64,000 bases of DNA from Streptomyces sp. NBC_00490 (GTDB lineage Bacteria > Actinomycetota > Actinomycetes > Streptomycetales > Streptomycetaceae): positions 3,472,001 to 3,536,000 of the forward strand of contig NZ_CP107869.1 in the NCBI RefSeq assembly GCF_036013645.1. Direction: 5' to 3'. The notes below the pieces were generated by a model, which was not told the origin of the DNA, made no database searches, and saw only the letters and a list, made by a program, of their open reading frames with translations. Both the position numbers and the translations under genes were made by a program. Below, piece after piece: positions 8,871 through 17,395 of this stretch; position 1 is the first letter of the stretch, and the number at the start of each line of letters is the position of its first letter.

Positions 8871-9755
8871 TCAGCGGGTCACCACGACCGTGGTCGGGCG
8901 GGAGGCGTCGGTGAGGATCTTGTCGCCGGGCATGCGGCCCGGGGCCGTGGTGCCTTCGAGGGGTGGCAGGAAGGCGGCCGCGGTGGGGTGGCCGGCGAGG
9001 GGGACGTACACCCGCTGGACGGTGCCGGGAGTGTCCTTGCCGGGCAGGGTGGCGTACTGGACGTCGAGGCAGCGGGCGCGCAGCCGGGTCAGTACGGCCG
9101 TCACGGACGTGCCCGGCCCGACCGACGGGAGGACCAGCTGCGTGGGCTTCTCACACCCGGGGTCGCCCGGCGGCGGAACGGGCTGTCCGGACCGACCCCC
9201 GTGCGGTCCGGACAGGGTCAGACTGCTGAGGTCGCCGACGGTGCCGTTCGTGGTGTCGACGCGGATCGTGTCGTCGCGCAGCCACTGCAACGGGTGTCCG
9301 TCGAGGTCGGCCCGCACCCAGTCCGCGGTGTCGACCAGGAAGCCCGTCTCGACGGCGGCCTCCTCGGGCGGCACGAGCCGCCGGGGCGCCTGCCCGCGCG
9401 TGGCCCGTTCCGTACGGGCCTCGGGCCAGTGCCGCAGCACCACCAGCAGCCGTCCGTCGGGGCGGGCGAAGGGGTGTGCGCGGCCCGCGGAGACGGCGTA
9501 GGACCCGGCAGCGGTGACCGCCTCACGGGAGGCCCCGTGGAACCGGACGCCGCCGCGGGGGCCGAGCGTGAAGCGCACGGTGGTGAAGGTCTCGCCCTTC
9601 TCGGGCGCGGCGTCGGGGCCGGCCTTCGTGGTCGCGGCCTCGCAGCCGGTGGCGAGCAGGGCCGCGACGAGCATGGCGGCGCCCGTGGCGAGGGTGGCGG
9701 TCCGGTGCGGACGCGGGTGGCCGCGACCGTCGTAGGGGCGCAGGTGGGTACGCAT
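8871..9755 (-). CDS. Secreted lipoprotein of unknown function
   Basis: 294-residue lipoprotein precursor. After a 20-residue basic N-terminus comes a hydrophobic stretch (LATGAAMLVAALLATGC) ending in a lipobox, with the modified Cys at residue 38. The mature part is hydrophilic, has no transmembrane segment, and carries two further cysteines (CEKPTQL and RCLDVQY) that could pair. I do not recognise the family. ATG 9755 has a GGAGG ribosome site about 5 nt upstream. It is divergent from a LuxR-type regulator gene with a perfect inverted repeat between them, suggesting a regulator/target pair. Confidence 0.75.
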   Translation of the reverse strand: MRTHLRPYDGRGHPRPHRTATLATGAAMLVAALLATGCEAATTKAGPDAAPEKGETFTTVRFTLGPRGGVRFHGASREAVTAAGSYAVSAGRAHPFARPDGRLLVVLRHWPEARTERATRGQAPRRLVPPEEAAVETGFLVDTADWVRADLDGHPLQWLRDDTIRVDTTNGTVGDLSSLTLSGPHGGRSGQPVPPPGDPGCEKPTQLVLPSVGPGTSVTAVLTRLRARCLDVQYATLPGKDTPGTVQRVYVPLAGHPTAAAFLPPLEGTTAPGRMPGDKILTDASRPTTVVVTR

Positions 9756-9828
9756 GGGATGCCTCCGTGTCCTCCGGCAGCCGAAGCGCTGCTGGTGTCG
9801 ACGATGCTCCGGTCAACTGCTCAGGCCC

Positions 9829-9846
9829 ATTCGTCATTTGACGAAT
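9829..9846. promoter_or_regulatory. 18-bp inverted repeat in a divergent promoter
   Basis: ATTCGTCA (9829-9836) and TGACGAAT (9839-9846) form a perfect 8-bp inverted repeat with a 2-nt spacer, in an otherwise GC-rich gap between the lipoprotein and LuxR genes. It is a good candidate operator for the dimeric LuxR-type regulator or the core promoter element for both genes. Confidence 0.5.
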
Positions 9847-9911
9847 CCCGGTGTTCACGGGCGGCGCGGGAGTACGTTCGCAGGAGGCGAGACCCTCCTC
9901 GGGAGGCACCC

Positions 9912-10640
9912 ATGACGACGGCCGAAGTCCACATGCGTCGCATGGCGGATGTCCTGGAGGAGGCGCGGCGGGATCTGTCGGGCGGGATTCCGCCGAAGTC
10001 CCTGCTGCTGGGGTTGCAGCGCCTGGTCCCCTGCGACGAAGCCAGTTTCTGCGAGCTGGACATCCCGACCAGGCGGGAGCTCAACAGCCAGGAGACGATC
10101 GAGGAAGACGGCGACTACGGGATGGACGCGTACTGGCGCTGGCGCCACCAGCACCTGCAGTGCGTGCAGGTCTGCCGGCCGCACGACGTTCCCGAGACGA
10201 CGCAGATGGCGGACTTCCTCCCGGTGCGGGAACTGCGGAGCCTGCCGATCTACACGGAGTTCCTCGCCCCGTGCCCGACCATCGCGAGCATCGCCCTGCC
10301 CACCGCCCCGAACCGCACCCGGGTGTTCCAGTTCTTCCGTACGGGCTCCAAGCCGTTCACCGCGCACGAGATGACCACCCTGGAGCTGCTGGCTCCCCAC
10401 GTGTACGAGATCTACAAGGAGGCCGCCCGCAGGCACCGGCCCCCCGTGCGGCTGACCCGGCGGGAGTTCGACGTGCTGCGCTGTGTGGCCCGGGGTCTGG
10501 ACACCCCGCAGATCGCCGAGCAGCTCTCGGTCTCCTCGAGCACGGTCCGCAAGCACCTGGAGAACGCGTTCGGCAGGCTGGGGGTGTCGAGCCGTACGGC
10601 CGCGGTGGCCCGTGTCTTCCCCGACCCGGAGATGGTGTGA
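9912..10640 (+). CDS. LuxR-family transcriptional regulator
   Basis: 242-residue cytoplasmic regulator with a C-terminal LuxR/FixJ-type helix-turn-helix (LTRREFDVLRCVARGLDTPQIAEQLSVSSSTVRKHLENAFGRLGV, about residues 178-222). The N-terminal ~160 residues look like a small sensory domain, possibly GAF-like; there is no receiver aspartate pattern, so it is not an ordinary response regulator. ATG 9912 has GGGAGG 5 nt upstream, and the open frame before it is repeat sequence. It is followed 62 bp downstream by PPOX and VOC genes that may be co-transcribed, and is divergent from a lipoprotein gene. Confidence 0.85.
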   Translation: MTTAEVHMRRMADVLEEARRDLSGGIPPKSLLLGLQRLVPCDEASFCELDIPTRRELNSQETIEEDGDYGMDAYWRWRHQHLQCVQVCRPHDVPETTQMADFLPVRELRSLPIYTEFLAPCPTIASIALPTAPNRTRVFQFFRTGSKPFTAHEMTTLELLAPHVYEIYKEAARRHRPPVRLTRREFDVLRCVARGLDTPQIAEQLSVSSSTVRKHLENAFGRLGVSSRTAAVARVFPDPEMV

Positions 10641-10702
10641 CCGATGAGTTCCGGATCCGGCGCGGGTCTGTCCTGCGAGGCAACACGTCTGGAGGCCCGC
10701 CC

Positions 10703-11215
10703 ATGACCGACAAGCAACCCCGCGCCCGTCTCGACACCCGCTACAGCGACGGCACGGCCACCGCGACCGACTGGTCCGACGCGCTGAAGATCCTCGCCGG
10801 GGCCGAGCTGTTCTGGATCTCCACGGTCCGGCCGGACGGGCGCCCGCACGTGACCCCGCTGCCCGCGGTCTGGTCGGAAGGCGCGCTGCACTTCTGCACG
10901 GGTCCGGAGGAGCGCAAGGCCCGCAATCTCGCGGCGAACCCGCACGTCGTGCTGACGACCGGCGTCAACACCTGGAACGAGGGCTACGACCTCGTCGTGG
11001 AGGGCGAGGCGGTGCGCGTCGTCGATGACGTGCGGCTCGGGGAGCTCGCGGCCGCGTGGGAGGAGAAGTACGGCGAGTTCTGGCGCTTCGAGGTACGGAA
11101 CGGCGGCTTCCACCACGGTGCCGGGCACGCTTTCGTCTTCTCGGTGGCGCCGCGCACCGTTTTCGGCTTCGGTAAGGGGGAGCCGTTCAGCCAGACCCGC
11201 TGGCGGTTCGACTGA
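10703..11215 (+). CDS. Pyridoxamine 5'-phosphate oxidase-family (FMN/F420-binding split barrel) protein
   Basis: 170-residue PPOX-like split-barrel protein. The beginning of the fold is clear (LAGAELFWISTVRPDGRPHVTPLPAVWSEGALHFCTGPEERKARNLAANP), with the flavin-binding basic positions in the ERKARNL segment. Many actinobacterial members use F420 rather than FMN, so the cofactor is uncertain, and the substrate is unknown. Start ATG 10703 is preceded by GGAGG. It is probably in an operon with the VOC protein gene 21 bp downstream. Confidence 0.82.
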   Translation: MTDKQPRARLDTRYSDGTATATDWSDALKILAGAELFWISTVRPDGRPHVTPLPAVWSEGALHFCTGPEERKARNLAANPHVVLTTGVNTWNEGYDLVVEGEAVRVVDDVRLGELAAAWEEKYGEFWRFEVRNGGFHHGAGHAFVFSVAPRTVFGFGKGEPFSQTRWRFD

Positions 11216-11236
11216 CGTGACAAGGGAGTCAACGCC

Positions 11237-11671
11237 ATGGACATGTCCCTCGAAGTGATCCTGCTGCCGGTTTCCGATGTGGATCGAGCCAAGGAGTTCT
11301 ATCAGGACAAGGTCGGTTTCCACGTGGACCTCGACGGCGAGGTGATGGAGGGCGTACGGATCGTCCAGCTGACCCCGCCGGGCTCGGGCTGTTCCATCGC
11401 CCTGGTCGACGGTCTCCAGGTCCCCACGGGCACACCGCAGCCGGGCACGTACCACGGCATGCAGCTGTGCGTCACGGACGCGAAGGCGGCGTACGAGGAG
11501 CTGACGGCGCGCGGCCTCGACGTGAGCGAGCCGGTGCAGTTCGCCCCGCAGGACGGCGCCACGTTCATGTACTTCAAGGACCCGGACGGCAACGGCTGGG
11601 CGATCCAGGAGTACAAGCGCCGCGAGACGGAGCCGCTGCACCAGGTGCTGGCGCAACTGGCGGGCAAGTAG
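11237..11671 (+). CDS. VOC/glyoxalase-superfamily protein
   Basis: 144-residue vicinal-oxygen-chelate fold protein made of two beta-alpha-beta-beta-beta modules (LEVILLPVSDVDRAKEFYQDKVGF; YHGMQLCVTDAKAAYEEL; FMYFKDPDGNGWAIQEYK). This superfamily includes glyoxalases, dioxygenases and antibiotic-binding proteins. A possible metal ligand is His in TYHGMQL and Glu in IQEYK, but the reaction cannot be named. It has an AAGGGAG ribosome site and lies 21 bp after the PPOX gene. A strong palindromic terminator follows. Confidence 0.82.
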   Translation: MDMSLEVILLPVSDVDRAKEFYQDKVGFHVDLDGEVMEGVRIVQLTPPGSGCSIALVDGLQVPTGTPQPGTYHGMQLCVTDAKAAYEELTARGLDVSEPVQFAPQDGATFMYFKDPDGNGWAIQEYKRRETEPLHQVLAQLAGK

Positions 11672-11680
11672 CGCACGTGT

Positions 11681-11706
11681 GGGGGCGCGGGCCGGCCCGC
11701 GCCCCC
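11681..11706. terminator. Bidirectional terminator hairpin
   Basis: A perfect 26-bp palindrome (GGGGGCGCGGGCC and its complement) between the convergent VOC and small secreted protein genes. There is no U tract, as is common in Streptomyces; being symmetric it can serve both strands. Confidence 0.75.
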
Positions 11707-11710
11707 GTCG

Positions 11711-12133
11711 TCACGCCCTGGAGGTCTGCGTCGCGCAGTTGAGAAGCGCCCCGTTGTCGGTCTGGCACGCCGTCACGGTCACGGAAACGCCTTCACCGAT
11801 GGACAGGTCGACGTTCTCGTAGTCGCCGTTGCCGCCCGTGGCCCAGATCTCCTTGTAGCCCCCGCTCCACGAGGCCGAGACGAACACACCGCGCCCGTCG
11901 GTCCAGCTGTCGTCGGCGATGAGGTGCTCGCCGTACGCCTGGAATCCGGCGTACCCGACCTGGGTGTTGCCGTCCTCCTTGTAGAACCAGAAACTGCAGT
12001 CCCTGCCACCGTCGTCGCTCGGGGACGCGGTACAGGAATGAACGTTGTTGTCGGCCCAGGCAACACCCGAGACGGTGCCGACCAGAACCGCCGCGGCCGC
12101 GCCGACGAGCCCCACCCTTGCGCGAGTTCGCAT
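11711..12133 (-). CDS. Small secreted cysteine-containing protein
   Basis: 140-residue precursor with a classical signal peptide (MRTRARVGLVGAAAAVLVGTVSGVAWA, cleavage about residue 27). The mature protein is ~113 residues, acidic, rich in Gly, Trp and Tyr, with four cysteines (HSC, RDC, TAC, LNC) that could form two disulfides. Likely an extracellular beta-rich protein; no family recognised. ATG 12133 has AAGGAG 7 nt upstream. It is separated from glnA2 by that gene's terminator. Confidence 0.72.
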   Translation of the reverse strand: MRTRARVGLVGAAAAVLVGTVSGVAWADNNVHSCTASPSDDGGRDCSFWFYKEDGNTQVGYAGFQAYGEHLIADDSWTDGRGVFVSASWSGGYKEIWATGGNGDYENVDLSIGEGVSVTVTACQTDNGALLNCATQTSRA

Positions 12134-12217
12134 GCAATCGCTCCTTGATCACTGACTGATGTGGCGCGATCATGCCACGGCTTGGCACGTTCTCGGCAGG
12201 TATTCGCGGACACGCGA

Positions 12218-12248
12218 AAGGGCCGACGATCCATGACCGTCGGCCCTT
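12218..12248 (-). terminator. glnA2 terminator hairpin
   Basis: AAGGGCCGACG (12218-12228) and CGTCGGCCCTT (12238-12248) form a perfect 11-bp stem with a 9-nt loop, 16 bp past the glnA2 stop codon. It can also terminate read-through in the other direction. Confidence 0.75.
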
Positions 12249-12263
12249 CCTGTGTATACGTGC

Positions 12264-13625
12264 CTACAGCACCGGCAGGTTCTTCCGCAGCTCGAACGCG
12301 GTCACCTCGGAGCGGTACTCCTCCCACTCCTGGCGCTTGTTGCGCAGGAAGAAGTCGAAGACGTGCTCGCCCAGCGTCTCGGCGACCAGGTCGCTGTTCT
12401 CCATGAGGGTCAGGGCCTCGCCGAGGTTCTGCGGGAGGGGTTCGATGCCCATCGCGCGGCGCTCGGCGTTGGACAGCGCCCAGACGTCGTCCTCGGCGCC
12501 CGGCGGGAGCTCGTAGCCCTCCTCGATGCCCTTGAGGCCGGCGGCCAGCAGGACGGCGTACGCCAGGTACGGGTTGGCACCGGAGTCGATCGAGCGAACC
12601 TCGATGCGGGCGGAGCCGGTCTTGCCGGGCTTGTACATGGGGACGCGGACCAGGGCCGAGCGGTTGTTGTGGCCCCAGCAGATGTACGAGGGGGCCTCGC
12701 CGCCGGCGCCCGCCGTGCGCTCCGAGCCGCCCCAGATGCGCTTGTAGGAGTTGACCCACTGGTTGGTGACCGCGGAGATCTCCGCGGAGTGCTTCAGCAG
12801 GCCCGCGATGAAGGAGCGGCCGACCTTGGAGAGCTGGTACTCCGAGCCCGACTCGTAGAACGCGTTGCGGTCGCCCTCGAAGAGGGACAGGTGCGTGTGC
12901 ATCCCGGACCCCGGGTGCTCGCTGAACGGCTTCGGCATGAACGTCGCCTGGACGCCCTGCTCCAGCGCCACCTGCTTCATGACCAGGCGGAACGTCATGA
13001 TGTTGTCCGCCGTCGAGAGGGCGTCGGCGTAGCGGAGGTCGATCTCCTGCTGGCCGGGGGCGCCCTCGTGGTGGGAGAACTCCACCGAGATGCCCATCGA
13101 CTCCAGCATGGTGATCGCCTGGCGGCGGAAGTCCATGCCGATGTTCTGCGGGGTGTGGTCGAAGTAGCCCGAGTTGTCGGCCGGCGTGGGACGGGTGCCG
13201 TCCAGCGGCTTGTCCTTCAGCAGGAAGAACTCGATCTCGGGGTGGGTGTAGAAGGTGAAGCCCAGGTCCGAGGTGCGGGCCAGCGCGCGCTTGAGCACGT
13301 AACGCGGGTCCGCGAAGGACGGCGAGCCGTCCGGCATGAGGATGTCGCAGAACATCCGGGCCGTACCGGGCGCCTCGGCGCGCCACGGCAGGATCTGGAA
13401 GGTCGACGGGTCCGGCTTGGCGATCATGTCGGACTCGTAGACCCGGGCGAAGCCCTCGATCGCGGAGCCGTCGAACCCGATGCCCTCGTCGAAGGCCTGT
13501 TCCAGCTCGGCCGGGGCCACGGCGACGGACTTGAGGAAGCCCAGCACGTCCGTGAACCACAGGCGTACGAACCGGATGTCGCGCTCCTCCAACGTCCGGA
13601 GCACGAATTCCTGCTGCTTGTCCAT
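12264..13625 (-). CDS. glnA2: Glutamine synthetase-like enzyme GlnA2 (gamma-glutamylpolyamine synthetase type)
   Basis: 453-residue GS type I fold. Visible GS signatures are FDGSAIEGFARVYESDM, the metal-binding HPEIEFFLL, GSGMHTHLSLFEGDRN and the ATP-site-like NRSALVRVPMYK. It lacks the C-terminal NLYDLP-type adenylylation tyrosine region of true GSI, so it should not be a GlnE substrate despite lying near glnE. In S. coelicolor the gene in this position (SCO2241, glnA2) has been linked to polyamine use rather than ammonium assimilation; I apply that by synteny. ATG 13625 starts MDKQQEFVLRTLEE; another ATG 15 bp upstream is in frame. It has its own terminator. Confidence 0.87.
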   Translation of the reverse strand: MDKQQEFVLRTLEERDIRFVRLWFTDVLGFLKSVAVAPAELEQAFDEGIGFDGSAIEGFARVYESDMIAKPDPSTFQILPWRAEAPGTARMFCDILMPDGSPSFADPRYVLKRALARTSDLGFTFYTHPEIEFFLLKDKPLDGTRPTPADNSGYFDHTPQNIGMDFRRQAITMLESMGISVEFSHHEGAPGQQEIDLRYADALSTADNIMTFRLVMKQVALEQGVQATFMPKPFSEHPGSGMHTHLSLFEGDRNAFYESGSEYQLSKVGRSFIAGLLKHSAEISAVTNQWVNSYKRIWGGSERTAGAGGEAPSYICWGHNNRSALVRVPMYKPGKTGSARIEVRSIDSGANPYLAYAVLLAAGLKGIEEGYELPPGAEDDVWALSNAERRAMGIEPLPQNLGEALTLMENSDLVAETLGEHVFDFFLRNKRQEWEEYRSEVTAFELRKNLPVL

Positions 13626-13976
13626 CTTCAGCTTCCCCATCCTTGCTGGTCAGGCCACCTGTCTGCGGTCCCGCGCGAGACGGTCGGGCACCTGAGCATC
13701 CCACCACAACACCATTTCATCCGTGTTGCGGACCATGATCGGCGGGCCGACCTCCGGGCGAACGCCTCACGTACGGCAGGTGTACTGTTCTGCCGCCCAT
13801 CTTGCCTGCTCGGACCCGTATAAGTAATGCCGGGCGTGTCGGAACCTCGGCGGACCCGGATCTCCGCGGGCGCCCGCTCTTCGGCCATTCCTGTGCCCTC
13901 CCTTTCTGGAGACACCCCCTTCCCCATTACGATCAGCGGACCCGACCGGCCCTCCTTACCCAGAAGGACACACCCC
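13626..13976. other. 351-bp divergent promoter region between glnA2 and the DUF3105 gene
   Basis: No gene seen. It must contain both promoters. A TATAAGTAAT stretch near 13818 is the most AT-rich spot and a possible -10 region for the rightward operon; ATTTCATCC and AACACCA stretches near 13705-13720 are candidates on the glnA2 side. No clear GlnR-type site was identified. Confidence 0.4.
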
Positions 13977-14636
13977 ATGGGTTCCGCCAAGAACAAGAAC
14001 TCCGCCGAGCGCCAGGCTCGAATAGCGGAGATGCGGCGTGCCGAACAGGCCCGCGAACGCCGTAACCGGCTCCTCACGATCGGGGCGAGCGTGGCCGTCG
14101 TCACCGCTCTCGTCGTGGGCGGCGTCGTGCTCGTGCGGTCGCAGGACGACGGCGGCGGCACGACGGCCGACTCCAGCAACCCGGGTCACTGGACCACGGG
14201 CAAGGACGGGGTGAAGACGTGGTCGTCCAAGCTCTCCCAGACCCACGTCACCAAGACCGTGAAGTACCCGATGACGCCCCCGGCCGGCGGTGACCACGAC
14301 GCCCGCTGGATGAACTGCAACGGCGACGTCTACACCAAGGAACTCAACAACATGAACGCCGTGCACTCGCTGGAGCACGGTTCGGTCTGGGTGACGTACA
14401 CCTCCAAGGCCAAGAAGGCCGACATCGACGCGCTGGCCGCGAAGGTGAAGAAGACGCCGTACACGCTGATGAGCCCGTACGAGAAGCAGGCGGCCCCGAT
14501 CATGCTGACGGCGTGGGGCCACCAGCGGACGGTGACGAGCGCGAGCGACCCGAACGTCGACAAGTTCTTCGAGACCTATGTCCAGGGTGAGCAGACTCCG
14601 GAGAAGGGTGCGACGTGCCAGGGCGGTCTGTCGTAG
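13977..14636 (+). CDS. DUF3105 membrane-anchored protein
   Basis: 219 residues: a basic, charged cytoplasmic N-terminus (AKNKNSAERQARIAEMRRAEQARERRNR), one transmembrane helix (LLTIGASVAVVTALVVGGVVLV, about residues 35-56), and an extracytoplasmic DUF3105 domain with its conserved PPAGGDHD and SLEHGSVWVTY segments, which contain histidines. The function of DUF3105 is unknown. ATG 13977 has AAGGA upstream; the longer open frame from 13827 is not supported. The downstream DUF305 gene starts inside its last codons, so the two are translationally coupled. Confidence 0.85.
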   Translation: MGSAKNKNSAERQARIAEMRRAEQARERRNRLLTIGASVAVVTALVVGGVVLVRSQDDGGGTTADSSNPGHWTTGKDGVKTWSSKLSQTHVTKTVKYPMTPPAGGDHDARWMNCNGDVYTKELNNMNAVHSLEHGSVWVTYTSKAKKADIDALAAKVKKTPYTLMSPYEKQAAPIMLTAWGHQRTVTSASDPNVDKFFETYVQGEQTPEKGATCQGGLS

Positions 14637-15256
14637 TGAGGAAGGCCGGCTGGATCGCCTCGGGCGCGGCGGCGGTGCTCGTCGCGACCGGGGGGATCAC
14701 CTACGCCGTCACGCAGGACGGCGGCTCCACCGACACCCCGACCGCGGACTCCGCGGACGCCGGGTTCGCGCGGGACATGGCGGTGCACCACCAGCAGGCG
14801 GTGGAGATGTCGTTCATCGTCCGCGACCGTACGAAGGACGAGGACGTACGGCTGCTCGCGTACGACATCGCCCAGACACAGGCCAACCAGCGCGGCATGC
14901 TGCTGGGCTGGCTCGATCTGTGGAAGCTGCCGAAGGTGTCGTCGAAGCCGCCGATGACCTGGATGGACATGGGCGGCATGGCCTCCGGCGAGGACGGCGC
15001 GCTGATGCCGGGCATGGCGACCAACACGGAGATGGAAAAGCTCAGGAAGCTCAGCGGCAAGCAGGCCGAGATCTTCTATCTCCAGCTCATGACCGACCAC
15101 CACAAGGGCGGCATCCACATGGCCGAGGGCTGTGTCGAGCGCTGCGAGGTGAAGGTGGAGAAGGACATCGCGCAGGGCATGGTCAACGCGCAGGAGTCGG
15201 AGATCGGTCTGATGACGGACATGCTGAAGGAGCGCGGCGCGAAACCGCGTTCCTAG
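14615..15256 (+). CDS. DUF305 exported protein
   Basis: 213 residues with an N-terminal hydrophobic anchor or signal (AGWIASGAAAVLVATGGITYAV) and a DUF305 four-helix domain bearing the paired histidine motifs HHQQAVEM (about residue 52) and DHHKGGIHM (about residue 162). A Met-rich linker (MDMGGMASGEDGALMPGM) lies between them. His/Met motifs suggest metal, perhaps copper, binding, but this is inference. The GTG at 14615 has GAGAAGGG 6 nt upstream and overlaps the DUF3105 gene by 22 bp; a second GTG at 14636 overlaps its stop codon. A paralogue is at 59951-60589. Confidence 0.83.
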   Translation: MPGRSVVVRKAGWIASGAAAVLVATGGITYAVTQDGGSTDTPTADSADAGFARDMAVHHQQAVEMSFIVRDRTKDEDVRLLAYDIAQTQANQRGMLLGWLDLWKLPKVSSKPPMTWMDMGGMASGEDGALMPGMATNTEMEKLRKLSGKQAEIFYLQLMTDHHKGGIHMAEGCVERCEVKVEKDIAQGMVNAQESEIGLMTDMLKERGAKPRS

Positions 15257-15276
15257 AGGGGTCGGAGAGGGCCTTA

Positions 15277-15314
15277 GAGGGTTAACCCTCGGTTCTCGGC
15301 GCTTCTTAACCCTC
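15277..15314. promoter_or_regulatory. Palindrome plus half-site upstream of the sedolisin protease gene
   Basis: GAGGGTTAACCCTC (15277-15290) is a perfect 14-bp palindrome. Sixteen bases on, TTAACCCTC (15306-15314) repeats its right half. It sits 20 bp after the DUF305 stop and about 130 bp before the protease start, so it may be a regulator-binding site; a terminator role for DUF305 is less likely because the core is AT-rich. Confidence 0.5.
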
Positions 15315-15441
15315 AAATGGCCTTGTCATTAGGTTAATTGGGGTCCTCTTGGGACTCGTATTCCCCTGGCATGAACGGTTCATCGAAAGAGTGGCCACCG
15401 TCGAGTGATCCACTCGAGACGAACCGCATACAGGGGGTTCC

Positions 15442-17388
15442 ATGAGATCCAACCGCGCCACTCTGCGTGCCGGTGTGAGCATGGCAGCGACACTGCCCAT
15501 GATCGCCGGCGCGCTGGCGCTCGGCATACCCGCGGCGCACGCCGCGGACGGCCCGGCACGGGACACGCTGGCCGGCACCAGGCCCGCGTGGGCCACGGCC
15601 AAGGCCGACAAGGGCGCCACCGCCGACAGTTCACAGGTCTCCGCCCGGGTCTACCTCGCCGGCCGGGACGCGACCGGCCTCGCCGCGTACGCGAAGTCCG
15701 TGTCCGACCCGGCTTCGGCGTCGTACGGCAAGTACCTGAGCGCCCAGCAGGCGCAGGCCCGCTTCGGCGCCACGAAGGCCCAGGTGGCCGCCGTGAAGTC
15801 GTGGCTGGCGTCCGCGGGCCTGAAGGTCACCGGTGTCACGCGGCACTACGTCTCCGTCTCCGGTGACGTGGCCGCCGCCGAGAAGGCCTTCGGCACCCAG
15901 CTGCACAACTACGCCAAGGGCTCCAGGACCTACCGCGCCCCGTCCAGGACGGCCTCCGCACCGGAGAGCCTGAACGGCGCCGTGCTGACCGTCACCGGCC
16001 TGGACAACGCCCCGCACAAGGCGAGCCACAAGGACCAACTGCCCGGTCCGGGCGCCGTGTTCAAGAACTCGGGGCCGTTCTCGTCGTACTACGGCTCGAA
16101 GACCGCGAGCACCCTGCCCGACGCGTACGGCGGCAAGATCCCGTACGCCATCAAGGGCTACACGGGCAAGCAGCTGCGGGCCGCGTACGGCGCGGGCTCG
16201 TACACGGGCAAGGGGGTGCGCGTCGCCATCACCGACGCGTTCGCCTCGCCGACCATCGCCTTCGACGCGCAGACCTACGCGAAGAAGCACGGCGACCCCG
16301 CCTGGAAGACCGGCCAGCTGTCCCAGGTGCTGCCCAAGAACTACCGGTACACCGGCGCCGACGAGTGCGACGCCTCCGGCTGGTACGGCGAGGAGACCCT
16401 CGACGTCGAGGCCGTGCACGCGGTCGCTCCGGACGCGAACGTCACCTATGTGGGCGCCTCGTCCTGCATGGACGACGACCTGCTGGACTCGCTCAGCAAG
16501 ATCGTCGACAAGCACCTGGCCGACCTCGTCTCCAACTCCTGGGGTGACATCGAGGCCAACCAGACGCCGGACCTCGCGGCCGCCTACGACCAGGTCTTCC
16601 AGTTCGGCGCGGTCGAGGGCATCGGCTTCTACTTCTCCTCCGGCGACAACGGCGACGAGGTCGCCAACACCGGGACGAAGCAGGTCGACACCCCGGCCAA
16701 CTCGGCGTGGGTGACGGCGGTCGGCGGTACCTCGCTGGCCGTCGGCAAGGGCGACAAGTACCTGTGGGAGACCGGCTGGGGCACCGAGAAGGCCACGCTG
16801 TCCGCGGACGGCAAGAGCTGGACCAACTTCCCCGGCGCGTTCACCTCCGGTGCGGGCGGCGGCACCAGCAAGACGGTCGCCGAGCCCTTCTACCAGAAGG
16901 GTGTCGTCCCGGACGCGCTCGCCAAGGCCAACAACGCCGCCGGAAACCGCGTCGTCCCGGACATCTCCGCGATCGCCGACCCGAACACCGGCTTCCTGGT
17001 CGGCCAGACGCAGACCCAGGCGGACGGCTCCGAGTCGTACAGCGAGTACCGCATCGGCGGCACCTCGCTGGCCTCGCCGGTCATCGCGGCCGTCCAGGCC
17101 CTCGCCCAGGAGGCGCGCGGCGGCAAGGCGATCGGCTTCGCCAACCCGTCGATCTACGCCAAGTACGGCACGAAGGCCTACCACGACGTCACCGACAACC
17201 CGACGGGCCACCAACTGGCCGTCGCGCGCGTGGACTTCGTGAACGGCTATGACGCCACGGACGGTCTGACCACGTCGGTCCGCTCCCTCGGCAAGGACAG
17301 CTCGCTGTCCGCCGTGAAGGGCTACGACGACGTCACGGGCGTGGGCACGCCCGCGAACGGCTACGTCGTATCGTTCCGCCGCCACTGA
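15442..17388 (+). CDS. Secreted sedolisin (S53, kumamolisin-like) serine-carboxyl peptidase
   Basis: 648-residue preproprotease. Signal peptide residues 1-34 (cut after AAHA), an inhibitory pro-kumamolisin domain (about 50-190), then the S53 catalytic domain. The catalytic set is visible with correct spacing: Glu317 and Asp321 (GEETLDVEAVHA), the oxyanion-type Asp402 (SSGDNGDE) and nucleophile Ser542 (GGTSLASPVIA). Sedolisins are acid-active endopeptidases that self-cleave to maturity. The ATG lies after GGGGGTTCC. A 16-bp-stem terminator follows, and a palindromic operator candidate lies upstream. Confidence 0.93.
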   Translation: MRSNRATLRAGVSMAATLPMIAGALALGIPAAHAADGPARDTLAGTRPAWATAKADKGATADSSQVSARVYLAGRDATGLAAYAKSVSDPASASYGKYLSAQQAQARFGATKAQVAAVKSWLASAGLKVTGVTRHYVSVSGDVAAAEKAFGTQLHNYAKGSRTYRAPSRTASAPESLNGAVLTVTGLDNAPHKASHKDQLPGPGAVFKNSGPFSSYYGSKTASTLPDAYGGKIPYAIKGYTGKQLRAAYGAGSYTGKGVRVAITDAFASPTIAFDAQTYAKKHGDPAWKTGQLSQVLPKNYRYTGADECDASGWYGEETLDVEAVHAVAPDANVTYVGASSCMDDDLLDSLSKIVDKHLADLVSNSWGDIEANQTPDLAAAYDQVFQFGAVEGIGFYFSSGDNGDEVANTGTKQVDTPANSAWVTAVGGTSLAVGKGDKYLWETGWGTEKATLSADGKSWTNFPGAFTSGAGGGTSKTVAEPFYQKGVVPDALAKANNAAGNRVVPDISAIADPNTGFLVGQTQTQADGSESYSEYRIGGTSLASPVIAAVQALAQEARGGKAIGFANPSIYAKYGTKAYHDVTDNPTGHQLAVARVDFVNGYDATDGLTTSVRSLGKDSSLSAVKGYDDVTGVGTPANGYVVSFRRH

Positions 17389-17395
17389 CACCGAC

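Noticed and set aside
13702..13830. A GlnR-binding site in the glnA2 promoter
   Set aside because: No pair of GTnAC-type half-sites with the proper spacing was found by eye.
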